From: Paludibacteraceae bacterium
GTDB lineage: Bacteria > Bacteroidota > Bacteroidia > Bacteroidales > Paludibacteraceae
Reading direction: 5' to 3'
Assembly: GCA_024401435.1 (NCBI GenBank)
Contig: JAKSLB010000011.1
Span: 26,169 to 90,168, forward strand
Length of the DNA: 64,000 bases
Each line of letters begins with the position of its first letter. The first letter of the stretch is position 1. A program made the translations under genes and the position numbers. The notes beneath the pieces are model-generated. The model did no database searches, was not told the origin of the DNA, and saw nothing but the letters and a program-made list of their open reading frames with translations. Positions 55,985 through 63,923 of this stretch are shown here, piece by piece.

Positions 55985-56518
55985 ATGGCAAACAATGTAT
56001 GGGGTAGCCCACTAAACTACGGAAAGATTAACAACAACGAAAAGAACGATTCGTTTGAACCTTTTAGGGATTGTAACGGAGAATGTTGTAGATGTTGTAA
56101 CTTTGAATATACAGGTGATACCGAGAAGGGTTGGTGTAGAGGCGGTCTTTTCGTAGGAAGGCATCGCAAGGGGTGTAAGCATTTTAATGACTACATCAAA
56201 CCACAAATCGTTGAGATTGAGCAGAAACCAGAAATAAAGCCGAAAAGGTGTATGCTCAATGGTAGAATTGAATACATTGAGTTTGATGGTGAAAATATGA
56301 ACTCCATTATGGCTTTCACCAATTGTGAGGTCGTTGAGAATGAGGTTTACACTACGGCATCCTTTAGTGATTATCCAGTAAAGAAGATTATCCATAGATT
56401 GAAGACAAACCGAGGTGAAATTCAAATTGTAAAGGGTGATGTCATCATGAGACTTGGAGAAAATGAATACATTCCACTTTCAAAGGAACTTGTTGGAGGA
56501 TACATAGATGAGCACTAA
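55985..56518 (+). CDS. Hypothetical protein with Cys cluster
   Basis: 177 residues. CNGECCRCCNFEYTGDTEKG then WCRGG...KGCKHF: seven cysteines in the first 65 residues, likely a zinc or metal cluster. C-terminal part beta-rich. Overlaps the next gene by 11 bases. Unknown. Confidence 0.65.
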   Translation: MANNVWGSPLNYGKINNNEKNDSFEPFRDCNGECCRCCNFEYTGDTEKGWCRGGLFVGRHRKGCKHFNDYIKPQIVEIEQKPEIKPKRCMLNGRIEYIEFDGENMNSIMAFTNCEVVENEVYTTASFSDYPVKKIIHRLKTNRGEIQIVKGDVIMRLGENEYIPLSKELVGGYIDEH

Positions 56519-57122
56519 TGACTTTAACCTTTTAAAGACTTTCATTAACAAGAACCACCATACCAAGATAGGTAGTACGAATGACAATTATGCACCCATC
56601 AAGCAAGAAATTGTCAATGTAACCTATGGTGAAAGGATTGTTGAAAAGGAAGTTCCAAAAATCGTTGAAAAAATCGTTGAGAAGAAAGTCCCTCTTGTAG
56701 AAATGCTTCAAGATATGTCAATGACCGACATTCAAAATGATTTATCTGCATTGAATCGTGAAATTTCCAAAAGGTCTATTGAAATTTGTTCCATTTATAT
56801 GAATTATAGCATTAAAGAATGGCATAAGCACTTTGATTTCAGTAACAATAACGAAATAAAGCCTATTTGGTGTTGTAATAGATATGGTTTCAAGGGTGCG
56901 AAATTCAAGTCAGACAAGTACAATGGTGTTGATTGTATTGTTGTGTTCTATGAAGACAAGGCACTCAAGCCATTCTACATTCCAAAGGTTTTCTATGACA
57001 ATCTAAATAATGAAAAGGCGTTGAAGAATGAAATGCTAAAGTTTATTACATTTGACATCAATTCTATGAAGAAAGAGATATATGCAAGAATGTCGGCACA
57101 AAAGTATCTCAACGACCTTTAA
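56508..57122 (+). CDS. Hypothetical protein with EKIVEK repeats
   Basis: 204 residues. Residues ~43-62 hold a repetitive charged stretch (VEKEVPKIVEKIVEKKVP), similar to linkers in some large structural proteins. Then a coiled coil and a C-terminal domain with WCCNRYGFKGAKFKSDKYN. Unknown. Confidence 0.65.
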   Translation: MSTNDFNLLKTFINKNHHTKIGSTNDNYAPIKQEIVNVTYGERIVEKEVPKIVEKIVEKKVPLVEMLQDMSMTDIQNDLSALNREISKRSIEICSIYMNYSIKEWHKHFDFSNNNEIKPIWCCNRYGFKGAKFKSDKYNGVDCIVVFYEDKALKPFYIPKVFYDNLNNEKALKNEMLKFITFDINSMKKEIYARMSAQKYLNDL

Positions 57123-57134
57123 GGAGATAACATT

Positions 57135-57314
57135 ATGTCAGAACTTTTCAAGGAATTTCCATTTGAACAACTTTCTAGGATGGTAGGCAACATTGATAGG
57201 TTTGACCATCATTATGTTGACCATACCATAGAGAATGCGGTTCAAAAGAAAGAAGAAGAAACTGAAGAAAAGCTAAAAGAAGTGAGTGACAAAATCATAG
57301 AGGACGGAATATAA
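57135..57314 (+). CDS. Small hypothetical protein (59 aa)
   Basis: AAGGAG ribosome binding site, ATG 57135, TAA overlapping the next start. MSELFKEFPFEQLSRMVGNI then a Glu/Lys-rich helix. Unknown. Confidence 0.6.
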   Translation: MSELFKEFPFEQLSRMVGNIDRFDHHYVDHTIENAVQKKEEETEEKLKEVSDKIIEDGI

Positions 57315-57387
57315 TGATTAACGAAGAAATCATCAAAAAGTTGCAAGAACTTGACCCTAAAAAACAAGTAGTTTTCATTGACAACTT

Positions 57388-58717
57388 TGGTCAACTACTC
57401 ACACCCTAAAAGGGTGTGAGCTTGCGAATTTGATGTAGTCAAATTCACTATTGGTTGGTTGACAACAACCTGCTTATTAAGTATGTTCAAAGTACCATCT
57501 AATGGTAGTTTATTATACGAAATAAGGTGTTTAACATTTTCGGCACGATTTTTAATGTTTATAGAAGCATTCCAATCAGCATCAAAAACATAGCCATTTG
57601 TTGAATAATACCTACAACCTTGTCTTTTTCCATCACGCTTATTTGTAGAACAATCTATTTGTGATGTATAAGCAGGACTAACAGTTTTAACCTCTTTTCC
57701 ACAAAGAGTTGCCTTATAGGTTAAGATTTGTTTGAACATATAGAATGGTATTTGACTTATTCTATTATTATGTGAACCATATTTTTTATATGTCTTCTTT
57801 TTTATTTTTGTCAAATCTTCTATAGCTATAATATCTTCTTTTGTATTTTGCAATATGAGATTTACTGATTTTTCTATATATTGTTTACTAAAATTTTTTT
57901 CTCTATTGCTAATTGATTTTAACTTTGTTCTAGCACTATGACTACTTTTCTTTTTAGAATTCAAAATTCTTTTAAGATATCTTATCTTTCGTTTTTGCCT
58001 CAAAAAATCATTAGATTTTATAACATCGCCATTAGAAGTAGTAATTAACCTTCTACAACCCAAATCTATTCCCAAAGTATATTCATTCTGTTTAACTTTG
58101 TCTGGTACTTTGAATGGTATTGAAAGATAAAATTCATTGTTTCTTACATATATTAGCGGGTCAGAAGTTCTATAACTATCAAACATTTCAATTATTTTTG
58201 GATATAACTTAATTGTTGCCTTACATCTTTTCATTGAAACATTGGATGTTAAATATATGCCATCTTTATTGAATTTGGAATATAGTCTTTTATCCAACCT
58301 TAAACTTAATTTGTTTTTTATTGGTTCAGATTCTATTTTATGACCGTTTGACTTTATACTTCTAAATGTAGATAGTATTTCTCTTTCAATTTTACAAACA
58401 CATTGGGAATTCAAGTATTTAGATTGTCTTCTAATTGGATAGTATATTAAATCTGCTATGTCTTTTTGTTTTAGTTTTGGGTTTTTGTTGAAAACCTCTT
58501 TAGATGCGAAATTAAACATATCTCTAGCCTCAGATAAAACATTATACCAAAATGCTTCGCCATCTTTGGTTTCAAATTCAATCTTTGCATTGTATGTAAT
58601 TTCACACATTTCAATAACCTATATTATATATAAATATAACTTGTTAAAAAATTAATTTTTGTTATATTTTAATTGCGAAAATTCCTATGCCCCCCCCACC
58701 TAAATGGATGGCATCTT
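57388..58717 (-). mobile_element. IS605-like TnpB element 2
   Basis: Right end CACACCCTTTTAGGGTGTG hairpin and GTAGTTGACCA (57388-57420); left end AAGATGCCATCC...GGGGCATAGG (58685-58717), with a run of eight G/C bases. Both ends match element 1 at 36881-37929, so they are one family. No TnpA. Inserted in a small phage gene. Confidence 0.7.
57395..58609 (-). CDS. tnpB: TnpB-like nuclease, full-length copy of element 2
   Basis: 404 residues, starting MCEITYNAKIEFE. RuvC residues: TLGIDLGCRR (Asp), IIAIEDLTKIKK (Glu), VFDADWNASIN (Asp). The zinc finger is not the usual CxxC...CxxC: it reads IDCSTNKRDGKRQGCRYY, so metal binding is doubtful. SAYTSQ before it is kept as PAYTSQIDC. Related to the shortened copy at 36805 over its whole length. 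It may be a working guide-RNA nuclease of a divergent branch. Confidence 0.85.
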   Translation of the reverse strand: MCEITYNAKIEFETKDGEAFWYNVLSEARDMFNFASKEVFNKNPKLKQKDIADLIYYPIRRQSKYLNSQCVCKIEREILSTFRSIKSNGHKIESEPIKNKLSLRLDKRLYSKFNKDGIYLTSNVSMKRCKATIKLYPKIIEMFDSYRTSDPLIYVRNNEFYLSIPFKVPDKVKQNEYTLGIDLGCRRLITTSNGDVIKSNDFLRQKRKIRYLKRILNSKKKSSHSARTKLKSISNREKNFSKQYIEKSVNLILQNTKEDIIAIEDLTKIKKKTYKKYGSHNNRISQIPFYMFKQILTYKATLCGKEVKTVSPAYTSQIDCSTNKRDGKRQGCRYYSTNGYVFDADWNASINIKNRAENVKHLISYNKLPLDGTLNILNKQVVVNQPIVNLTTSNSQAHTLLGCE

Positions 58718-58804
58718 CCTTTTCGTAGCAAATGTGAAAAACATTACATTAATAGTGTAAAGATTTCCAACGACAAAGAAACAATCAAGATTTGTGAATT
58801 CTAA

Positions 58805-59200
58805 ATGACTTATGTACTAATACTTACAAACATCCTTACATTTGTGGGGATGTTGTATCTATTACATAGGTGTAGGAAAATTTCAACCATATTCCATAAG
58901 AAGTTGAGACAAACCGAATTCAAGAACAAGTGCTTAAATGAACAAATTGAGCAACTTAATAGGGATGTTGAGGATTATTACTACAACCACAAACTTGAAA
59001 AGGAATGTTCTAGCAACATTGAATCTTGGTTGAGCAATGAAATGTACAACATAGCACTTGCACTTATGAAGTTCAATGTCCCTTTAAATCTTGTAAGACA
59101 AATCATCTACACCAATGCGGTAAAGTTTGAAAAGTATGGCATATCAATACAAAGGATTGTACCAGACTATTCAAGATTGACAATAGATGTATACAGGTAG
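58805..59200 (+). CDS. Membrane-anchored coiled-coil protein
   Basis: 131 residues. ILTNILTFVGMLYLLH is an N-terminal transmembrane helix; NKCLNEQIEQLNRDVEDY is a coiled coil; the end is globular. ATG directly follows the stop of the split gene (TAAATG). Overlaps the next frame slightly. Unknown. Confidence 0.6.
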   Translation: MTYVLILTNILTFVGMLYLLHRCRKISTIFHKKLRQTEFKNKCLNEQIEQLNRDVEDYYYNHKLEKECSSNIESWLSNEMYNIALALMKFNVPLNLVRQIIYTNAVKFEKYGISIQRIVPDYSRLTIDVYR

Positions 59201-59204
59201 AAAT

Positions 59205-59504
59205 ATGAAACTAAAGTATGAAGACTATCATAGAATGCTACAAAATAATAACCCTATCATATTGTATAATAGGGAAATTATTCCGTTCAACCAACAAATT
59301 GATGATACCAATACCACAATTGTAGAACCACCAAAGAAGAAACCTTTCAAGTTGGTGGCATTTTTTCTTGTAATGCTAGTCCTACTTGTAACATATCTTC
59401 TCTATGGTTGTAGTTCAAATGAAAACACATCAGCACCGAGTTGCGAAGGTGAATGGGGTGATTCTATAGCCGTTTGTGGCGAAAATACATTCAAAATCTA
59501 TTAA
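59205..59504 (+). CDS. Membrane protein with Cys after the membrane helix
   Basis: 99 residues from MKLKYEDYHRM (AGGTAGAAAT upstream). Cytoplasmic ~45 residues with PPKKKP, then LVAFFLVMLVLLVTYLLYGC, one membrane helix ended by Gly-Cys, and an acidic, Cys-containing outside part. Too far from the N-terminus for a standard lipobox. Unknown. Confidence 0.6.
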   Translation: MKLKYEDYHRMLQNNNPIILYNREIIPFNQQIDDTNTTIVEPPKKKPFKLVAFFLVMLVLLVTYLLYGCSSNENTSAPSCEGEWGDSIAVCGENTFKIY

Positions 59505-59532
59505 AAAAGTGTATTACAATGTATTATATTGT

Positions 59533-59561
59533 TTGACACTATGTCATACATTTTTTATCTT
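59533..59561 (+). promoter_or_regulatory. Sigma70-like promoter
   Basis: TTGACA (59533-59538), 17 bases, TATCTT (59556-59561), with AAGAGG before the ATG at 59580. Confidence 0.55.
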
Positions 59562-59579
59562 TAGTCCAAAGAGGTATAT

Positions 59580-59960
59580 ATGAACAATTTCTTCAATGAC
59601 TTTGAATTTTTCAACAACATCAATCTTATGAGGTCTTTTTTGAACGAACCTTCTATCAAGGAAAGACCTATCAACCTTTACATCGGTGAAAGACCTAGAC
59701 ACAATGACAATGAACCTATGTATGTAGGCGAACACAAAGCCAATAACACCGACTATGTTACCGAACTTCAAAATGCATTGAGCCGACAGATTGAGGAAAC
59801 CAATCGCATTAACAAGTTGTATAACGATGCCATCAAGAAGATTTCATATCTTGAAAATGAGAACAATTCCTTCAAGGAACAGCTCAATGAATACTACAAG
59901 ATTAAAGAACTCCTACAAAATGTAGGCGTTCAACTGTCCACCGCAAGAAATGAGGAATAG
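59580..59960 (+). CDS. Hypothetical coiled-coil protein
   Basis: 126 residues. N-terminus Phe/Asn-rich (NNFFNDFEFFNNINLMR); residues ~65-115 coiled coil (LQNALSRQIEETNRINKLYN). Next gene 3 bases on. Unknown. Confidence 0.65.
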   Translation: MNNFFNDFEFFNNINLMRSFLNEPSIKERPINLYIGERPRHNDNEPMYVGEHKANNTDYVTELQNALSRQIEETNRINKLYNDAIKKISYLENENNSFKEQLNEYYKIKELLQNVGVQLSTARNEE

Positions 59961-59963
59961 AAG

Positions 59964-60386
59964 ATGAAGAAACACAATGTTGATATCATCCGTGAATACC
60001 TAAAGTCAGGGATGAACATTCTATTTATTGGTCATAACAAGACCAAGTACAAGGATGCCCAAGACCTTATCGGCATAACCGACAATGAATTGGGTAGAAT
60101 GTCTAGCGAAGAATTTAACAAGAAATATGTTGATTTCATCAAGACTTGTAGCCATGAAGCATATTGCAATATCAAGTACCTTGACCAAGACAAGAGAAAG
60201 ATGAGTGACTTGGTTGAAATGATTGACAAGTATTCTCCCAATGTTGTTGTGTTTGATGATATCAATGTACTTGAATCCACAATGGTATCAAACGATACAA
60301 CTCAACGACAAGCAAACATACTTTCAGACTTGAGTGAAATTGCACGGAAATGTTGCGTAGGTATTATTACTAATGTGAGCAAGTAG
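59964..60386 (+). CDS. Hypothetical protein, possibly P-loop-like
   Basis: 140 residues. SGMNILFIGHNKTKYKDAQ has a strand followed by a loop where a Walker A would stand but lacks GxxxxGK. VVVFDDINVLE resembles a Walker B, and VGIITNVS a later strand. It may be a degenerate RecA/AAA-type domain. Weak call. Confidence 0.6.
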   Translation: MKKHNVDIIREYLKSGMNILFIGHNKTKYKDAQDLIGITDNELGRMSSEEFNKKYVDFIKTCSHEAYCNIKYLDQDKRKMSDLVEMIDKYSPNVVVFDDINVLESTMVSNDTTQRQANILSDLSEIARKCCVGIITNVSK

Positions 60387-60391
60387 AAAAG

Positions 60392-60424
60392 AAAAAACAA
60401 CCTTTAAAAAAGGTTGTTTTTTTA
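60392..60424 (+). terminator. Rho-independent terminator
   Basis: AAAACAACCTTT / AAAGGTTGTTTT hairpin with T-run. Confidence 0.8.
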
Positions 60425-60425
60425 T

Positions 60426-60454
60426 TTGACATCGTATTTGAAAATTTCTATAAT
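60426..60454 (+). promoter_or_regulatory. Sigma70-type promoter with perfect boxes
   Basis: TTGACA (60426-60431), 17 bases, TATAAT (60449-60454), then AAAAGGA before the ATG at 60476. Confidence 0.85.
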
Positions 60455-60475
60455 TTTATAATAAAAGGACAAGAT

Positions 60476-60925
60476 ATGAATTACGGAAAGATTTATACAA
60501 CAATAGAGAACGACATTGTATCAAATGTGAAATCAAAGAACCTAGTTGACCTTACAATTCTTCGCACATTGAAGGCTGACATCAACAAGGTAATCATTGA
60601 CAAGAAGATTGAAGATGTTACCGATGATATTGTAATTGATGTTGTATCAAAGTGCGTTAAGCAATTCAACGATTCCGTTGAAATGATGAAGAACAACGAA
60701 GAAAAGGTCAGTGAATACAAGCACAAGATTGAAGTCATTTCAAAGTATCTTCCAGAACAAATGAGCGAAGAAGATGTGTTGAAGATTGTCAACCAAGTGA
60801 AGGTCAACACCAATGCCACTACGAAGAAGGATATGGGCAAGATGATGAAGGAACTCACCCCTATGCTAAAGGGTAAGTTTGATAGCAAGCGTCTATCCGC
60901 TATTGTAAACTCCATTCTAGAATAA
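60476..60925 (+). CDS. YqeY/GatB-tail family protein
   Basis: 149 residues. VSKCVKQFNDSVEMMKNN, VISKYLPEQMSEEDVLKIV, TTKKDMGKMMKELTPMLKGKFDSKRLSAIV match YqeY (…YLPxQLSEEE…KDMGKVM…GRADGK…V…L) along its whole length. The fold is also the tail of GatB, which binds tRNA in amidotransferases; YqeY itself has an unclear role. In a phage it might act on tRNA or charging. Has its own strong promoter. Confidence 0.85.
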   Translation: MNYGKIYTTIENDIVSNVKSKNLVDLTILRTLKADINKVIIDKKIEDVTDDIVIDVVSKCVKQFNDSVEMMKNNEEKVSEYKHKIEVISKYLPEQMSEEDVLKIVNQVKVNTNATTKKDMGKMMKELTPMLKGKFDSKRLSAIVNSILE

Positions 60926-60935
60926 GAGGAAACAT

Positions 60936-61301
60936 ATGACACAGAATGAAATGCGAAAGGTTATCCTTAACCTACGACTAAACCAAAACATTAAAATCCT
61001 TCATCCAAAGAAGGATGGTTGCTTCAATGTATACTATGAAAATGATGGTAAGTTGTGGAGAATTTCAACACTTGAAAAGGACTCCTTTGGAAGATATTTT
61101 GTAAAGTTCTATCCATATATTGACTTTGATGCTAATGTAAGTGTTAGAAAGGAAGAATATGCAACATATAAATCTTCTTTCAATTCTCCAACAATATTGG
61201 ATATGAAAGAATTGATTTCCGTTACATATAGTGAATTGCTTTCATTGACCATTGATAGCATTAAGTATCAACTTACGGAGAATTTCAAGAATTCTCTTTA
61301 A
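60936..61301 (+). CDS. Hypothetical protein
   Basis: 121 residues; AGAGGA ribosome binding site 10 bases after YqeY-like gene. DGCFNVYYENDGKLWRISTL is a small beta domain; the end is helical. Unknown; same operon. Confidence 0.65.
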   Translation: MTQNEMRKVILNLRLNQNIKILHPKKDGCFNVYYENDGKLWRISTLEKDSFGRYFVKFYPYIDFDANVSVRKEEYATYKSSFNSPTILDMKELISVTYSELLSLTIDSIKYQLTENFKNSL

Positions 61302-61310
61302 TGTAATTCA

Positions 61311-61350
61311 TCACACAACAAGTTGCTTTGTTGGCTTGTTGTGTGTTTTT
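61311..61350 (+). terminator. Rho-independent terminator
   Basis: CACACAACAAG / CTTGTTGTGTG hairpin plus TTTTT. Confidence 0.85.
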
Positions 61351-61366
61351 CTTATAGGATTTAATT

Positions 61367-61654
61367 ATGGAAATTGTTAATAAAGCAGAATTTATGAAAC
61401 TCCCATTAGGCACAGTTTGGTCAGAGGCTGGTGCATATAGTTGGCAAATTAAAACTGGAATGCGTATGGGTGCGTTAGCTTTAATTGATGCCGATAGTGA
61501 TGATATTATGTGCGATAATGGCTGGGATTGCGACTATGATGTAGACTATGAAGATAATGATGAATTCTGGGTTTTGAAACCCGAAGAAATTGATAAAGTC
61601 ATTGAAAAATTAACAAATGCAAGAAAACAATTAACTACAACAATTGAGGAATAA
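61367..61654 (+). CDS. Hypothetical acidic protein
   Basis: 95 residues: LPLGTVWSEAGAYSWQIKTG, then an Asp-rich stretch (CDYDVDYEDNDEF) and helical end. The front resembles short phage proteins with P-x-G-T-x-(F/W/Y) turns. AGGA ribosome binding site. Unknown. Confidence 0.65.
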   Translation: MEIVNKAEFMKLPLGTVWSEAGAYSWQIKTGMRMGALALIDADSDDIMCDNGWDCDYDVDYEDNDEFWVLKPEEIDKVIEKLTNARKQLTTTIEE

Positions 61655-61659
61655 GTAAA

Positions 61660-61794
61660 ATGAGTGACTTTGGCGTATTACTTGGAATCTCAGCAATTAT
61701 TTTAGCACTATTCTATGGAGTTCATCTAATGGAACAAGATAATCTTGCTAAAGAAAAACTAAAAACCGAATGTGTTTGTGTAGAAAATAAGTGA
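61660..61794 (+). CDS. Tiny membrane protein (44 aa)
   Basis: MSDFGVLLGISAIILALFYG: one transmembrane helix, then a charged tail ending CVCVENK. Five bases after the previous stop. Plausible. Confidence 0.5.
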   Translation: MSDFGVLLGISAIILALFYGVHLMEQDNLAKEKLKTECVCVENK

Positions 61795-61856
61795 TGTTAA
61801 AAGAAAGTTTAACATTGGTCTATACGAAGTATGAATAATTCTTATATGGAAGAAGA

Positions 61857-62213
61857 ATGACTGATTACGAATTTACACAGATAATGCGTGATGTTGGATA
61901 TGAAGTGTCTGGTGGAAGTTCAACATCTTGGGAATATATCAAGAATAAGTCCTTTAAAGTTGATGAATGGAAAGGTATTCTAGGCAGTGATGAAGTATGG
62001 GTTAGATTGCCTATTACCTCAAGAGAATTGGATGTAATTTTATATAACTTTGAGTATACCTTTGAAAATGTTTCTAAAATGAATTCTATTGAGTTCAAGA
62101 AGAAGCTAGAAGGTATTACTGAATATGCTTATAGTCTGTATATGGATATTAACCGACATATTGATGCTTTAAGCAAGAAGATGGAAACCAAAGCAAATAG
62201 ATTGGGTATGTAG
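61857..62213 (+). CDS. Hypothetical protein
   Basis: 118 residues, start TGACTGATTACG context with GAAGAAGA upstream. SGGSSTSWEYIKNKSFKVDE then VWVRLPITSRELDVILYNFE; mixed fold, helical end. Two bases before the next gene. Unknown. Confidence 0.65.
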   Translation: MTDYEFTQIMRDVGYEVSGGSSTSWEYIKNKSFKVDEWKGILGSDEVWVRLPITSRELDVILYNFEYTFENVSKMNSIEFKKKLEGITEYAYSLYMDINRHIDALSKKMETKANRLGM

Positions 62214-62215
62214 AT

Positions 62216-62458
62216 ATGATTATAATTTTGGGTATTATTAGTTATTTTATTATTGGATTCATTATTGGTATTGTAATCTGTAAGATTAAGGGTAAAGAAT
62301 GGTGTAGAGCTAATAAATTTGATACTCTTTGGTTTAATAATAATGTGGAAGGCACACTATACATTTCAACTTTTCTCTGGGGATTTTATATATTGTTTAG
62401 TCCATATTTTATTATTGAATCCATTATAGAATATACTACAAAGAAGCTGCGAGAATAG
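62216..62458 (+). CDS. Membrane protein with two helices
   Basis: 80 residues: IIILGIISYFIIGFIIGIVI and YISTFLWGFYILFSPYFII are two transmembrane helices with a short basic loop containing KGKEW. Could be a holin-like or superinfection protein; no direct evidence. Confidence 0.6.
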   Translation: MIIILGIISYFIIGFIIGIVICKIKGKEWCRANKFDTLWFNNNVEGTLYISTFLWGFYILFSPYFIIESIIEYTTKKLRE

Positions 62459-62466
62459 AGGGATAT

Positions 62467-62685
62467 ATGTGGGTGTCAAGAGATAAAGACGGTGAAACGA
62501 TTGAAACGCTCCGTGGAACATTTAAGATTGAAAGATTCTGCGACCAGATTAACCTTTACGAAAATGGTAAATTGGTTAGTCGCAATTATTTGAGCGAATA
62601 CACCAGCAACGATGGTTATGACAAAGCATGGGTACGCCTGTATAATCATATTGTAAAGTGGCTCAACTTGGAACTTTGTTACTAA
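62467..62685 (+). CDS. Hypothetical protein
   Basis: 72 residues: VSRDKDGETIETLRGTFKIE then ENGKLVSRNYLSEY, small beta-barrel-like pattern, helical end. Codon choice here (CGC, CTC, GGC) is less AT-biased than in upstream genes. Unknown. Confidence 0.6.
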   Translation: MWVSRDKDGETIETLRGTFKIERFCDQINLYENGKLVSRNYLSEYTSNDGYDKAWVRLYNHIVKWLNLELCY

Positions 62686-62730
62686 TTGGACTAAATTAAA
62701 TGAATAAGAAAACTTATTGGAGGTATTATA

Positions 62731-63009
62731 ATGATAATTAGCAAGCTCAAGAAAGAAATCACCGATGAACTCACCACGATGGAGTCTCATTTTGGTGACA
62801 TAGACATTGAAGAATTGTCCCTTATAGATAGGTCTGATAGGCTTGTCATTAACTATAAGTCGGCAAGCCCAATTGACCAGCGTAAGGCAGCATTTGACTC
62901 TATCAAGGATAAAATCCGTGACGCAGTGCGTTACTTTAACGAGGATTTTGAACCACTCACTGATGCTGAAAAGGCGAGCATAAAGTCGTTGGAATGTTTA
63001 TGTTTGTAG
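62731..63009 (+). CDS. Hypothetical protein
   Basis: 92 residues; GGAGG ribosome binding site. DELTTMESHFGDIDIEELSL, DRLVINYKSASPIDQRKAAF; helical with one strand. Uses more G/C third positions than most genes in the window, like its neighbour. Unknown. Confidence 0.6.
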   Translation: MIISKLKKEITDELTTMESHFGDIDIEELSLIDRSDRLVINYKSASPIDQRKAAFDSIKDKIRDAVRYFNEDFEPLTDAEKASIKSLECLCL

Positions 63010-63093
63010 GATGGCGAAAGTGTACTGTGAATCCGTTGAAGTTCATTTTTTAAATCATATCATATATAAAAAGTTAAAAAAGGATTAGAACTT

Positions 63094-63444
63094 ATGCTAT
63101 TTAAAGATTTGAAAGTTGGTGATACGCTTTATATAAAGAATCGCATTACTTGGAACAAGCCTATTAAGAAAACTATTGGAAAAATAGAACCTTTTGATGC
63201 AGATAGTGCTAGGCTTGATTTCTATGATGAAAATGGAGCTTTTCTTGGTACAGCTATGTCAAATCGTTCCAGTAGTATTGGAAATGTGATTTTTGCTGAC
63301 TTTGAAGGTTTCAAAAAATTTTGGATAGAATTTCAAAAGAAAAATGTTGAATATATTGAAGCTGAAATGAAAAAAATATGTGAAGCACTTGAATATGCTC
63401 GGCAAGATTTAACATCAGCTAATAACATTGAAGATGTGGACTAA
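63094..63444 (+). CDS. Hypothetical protein
   Basis: 116 residues: MLFKDLKVGDTLYIKN, then FYDENGAFLGTAMS and a helical end (EYIEAEMKKICEALEYARQD). The front half reads like the short SH3-like K-V-G-D-x-(L/V)-Y barrels. Unknown. Confidence 0.6.
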   Translation: MLFKDLKVGDTLYIKNRITWNKPIKKTIGKIEPFDADSARLDFYDENGAFLGTAMSNRSSSIGNVIFADFEGFKKFWIEFQKKNVEYIEAEMKKICEALEYARQDLTSANNIEDVD

Positions 63445-63549
63445 AATTATGATTAAGCAATTAAATAAAATAATTACTAGTTATAATGAATAACCTAGTC
63501 TTTAATGATGGCTTTATATTAAAATAAATTATTACATTTGGAGTATAAT

Positions 63550-63921
63550 ATGATTGGTGGAATACTTGACCCTCATAGTTTGGAAAATTTCATAGCACCG
63601 ATTGGGTATGATAACAAAACACCTATTGAAAAAGCAGTACATGCTTTATTGGTCCGTGAATTATACCGAGACGGTAAAAAGGTCTTTTTAAAGAAACAAA
63701 TGCCAGAAGATGAAGTCGTTGACTATTCATATCATAGAGAAATTGAAAGAAAAACTTGTGAATTGCTTGACCTTGATTATGAAAAGACTTTGGTGAAACT
63801 TGTTGCTAATGATTTATGGTCTTTTTTTCAATGGCAGAAGAGCGTGACTATTTTGGATTGGAAAGTTTCAATAAATGGTGATGTTGTAAATTATTCTATT
63901 ATGTGTTTAAAGGAGGAATAA
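63550..63921 (+). CDS. Hypothetical protein
   Basis: 123 residues from MIGGILDPHSLENFIAPIG at 63550, with TTGGAG 7 bases upstream. Helical middle (KAVHALLVRELYRDGKKVFL), end beta (VTILDWKVSINGDVVNYSI). Unknown. Confidence 0.6.
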   Translation: MIGGILDPHSLENFIAPIGYDNKTPIEKAVHALLVRELYRDGKKVFLKKQMPEDEVVDYSYHREIERKTCELLDLDYEKTLVKLVANDLWSFFQWQKSVTILDWKVSINGDVVNYSIMCLKEE

Positions 63922-63923
63922 AG

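Larger units (their letters stand above)
57314..58804 (+). pseudogene. Phage gene split by TnpB element 2
   Basis: The 5' part (57314-57387) reads MINEEIIKKLQELDPKKQ then VVFIDNF and enters the element. The 3' part (58718-58804) reads FRSKCEKHYINSVKISND then KETIKICEF and stops just before the gene at 58805 (TAAATG). With the element removed both parts could form a protein of ~55 residues in the same small-gene operon. The start is coupled to 57135-57314. Confidence 0.6.
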
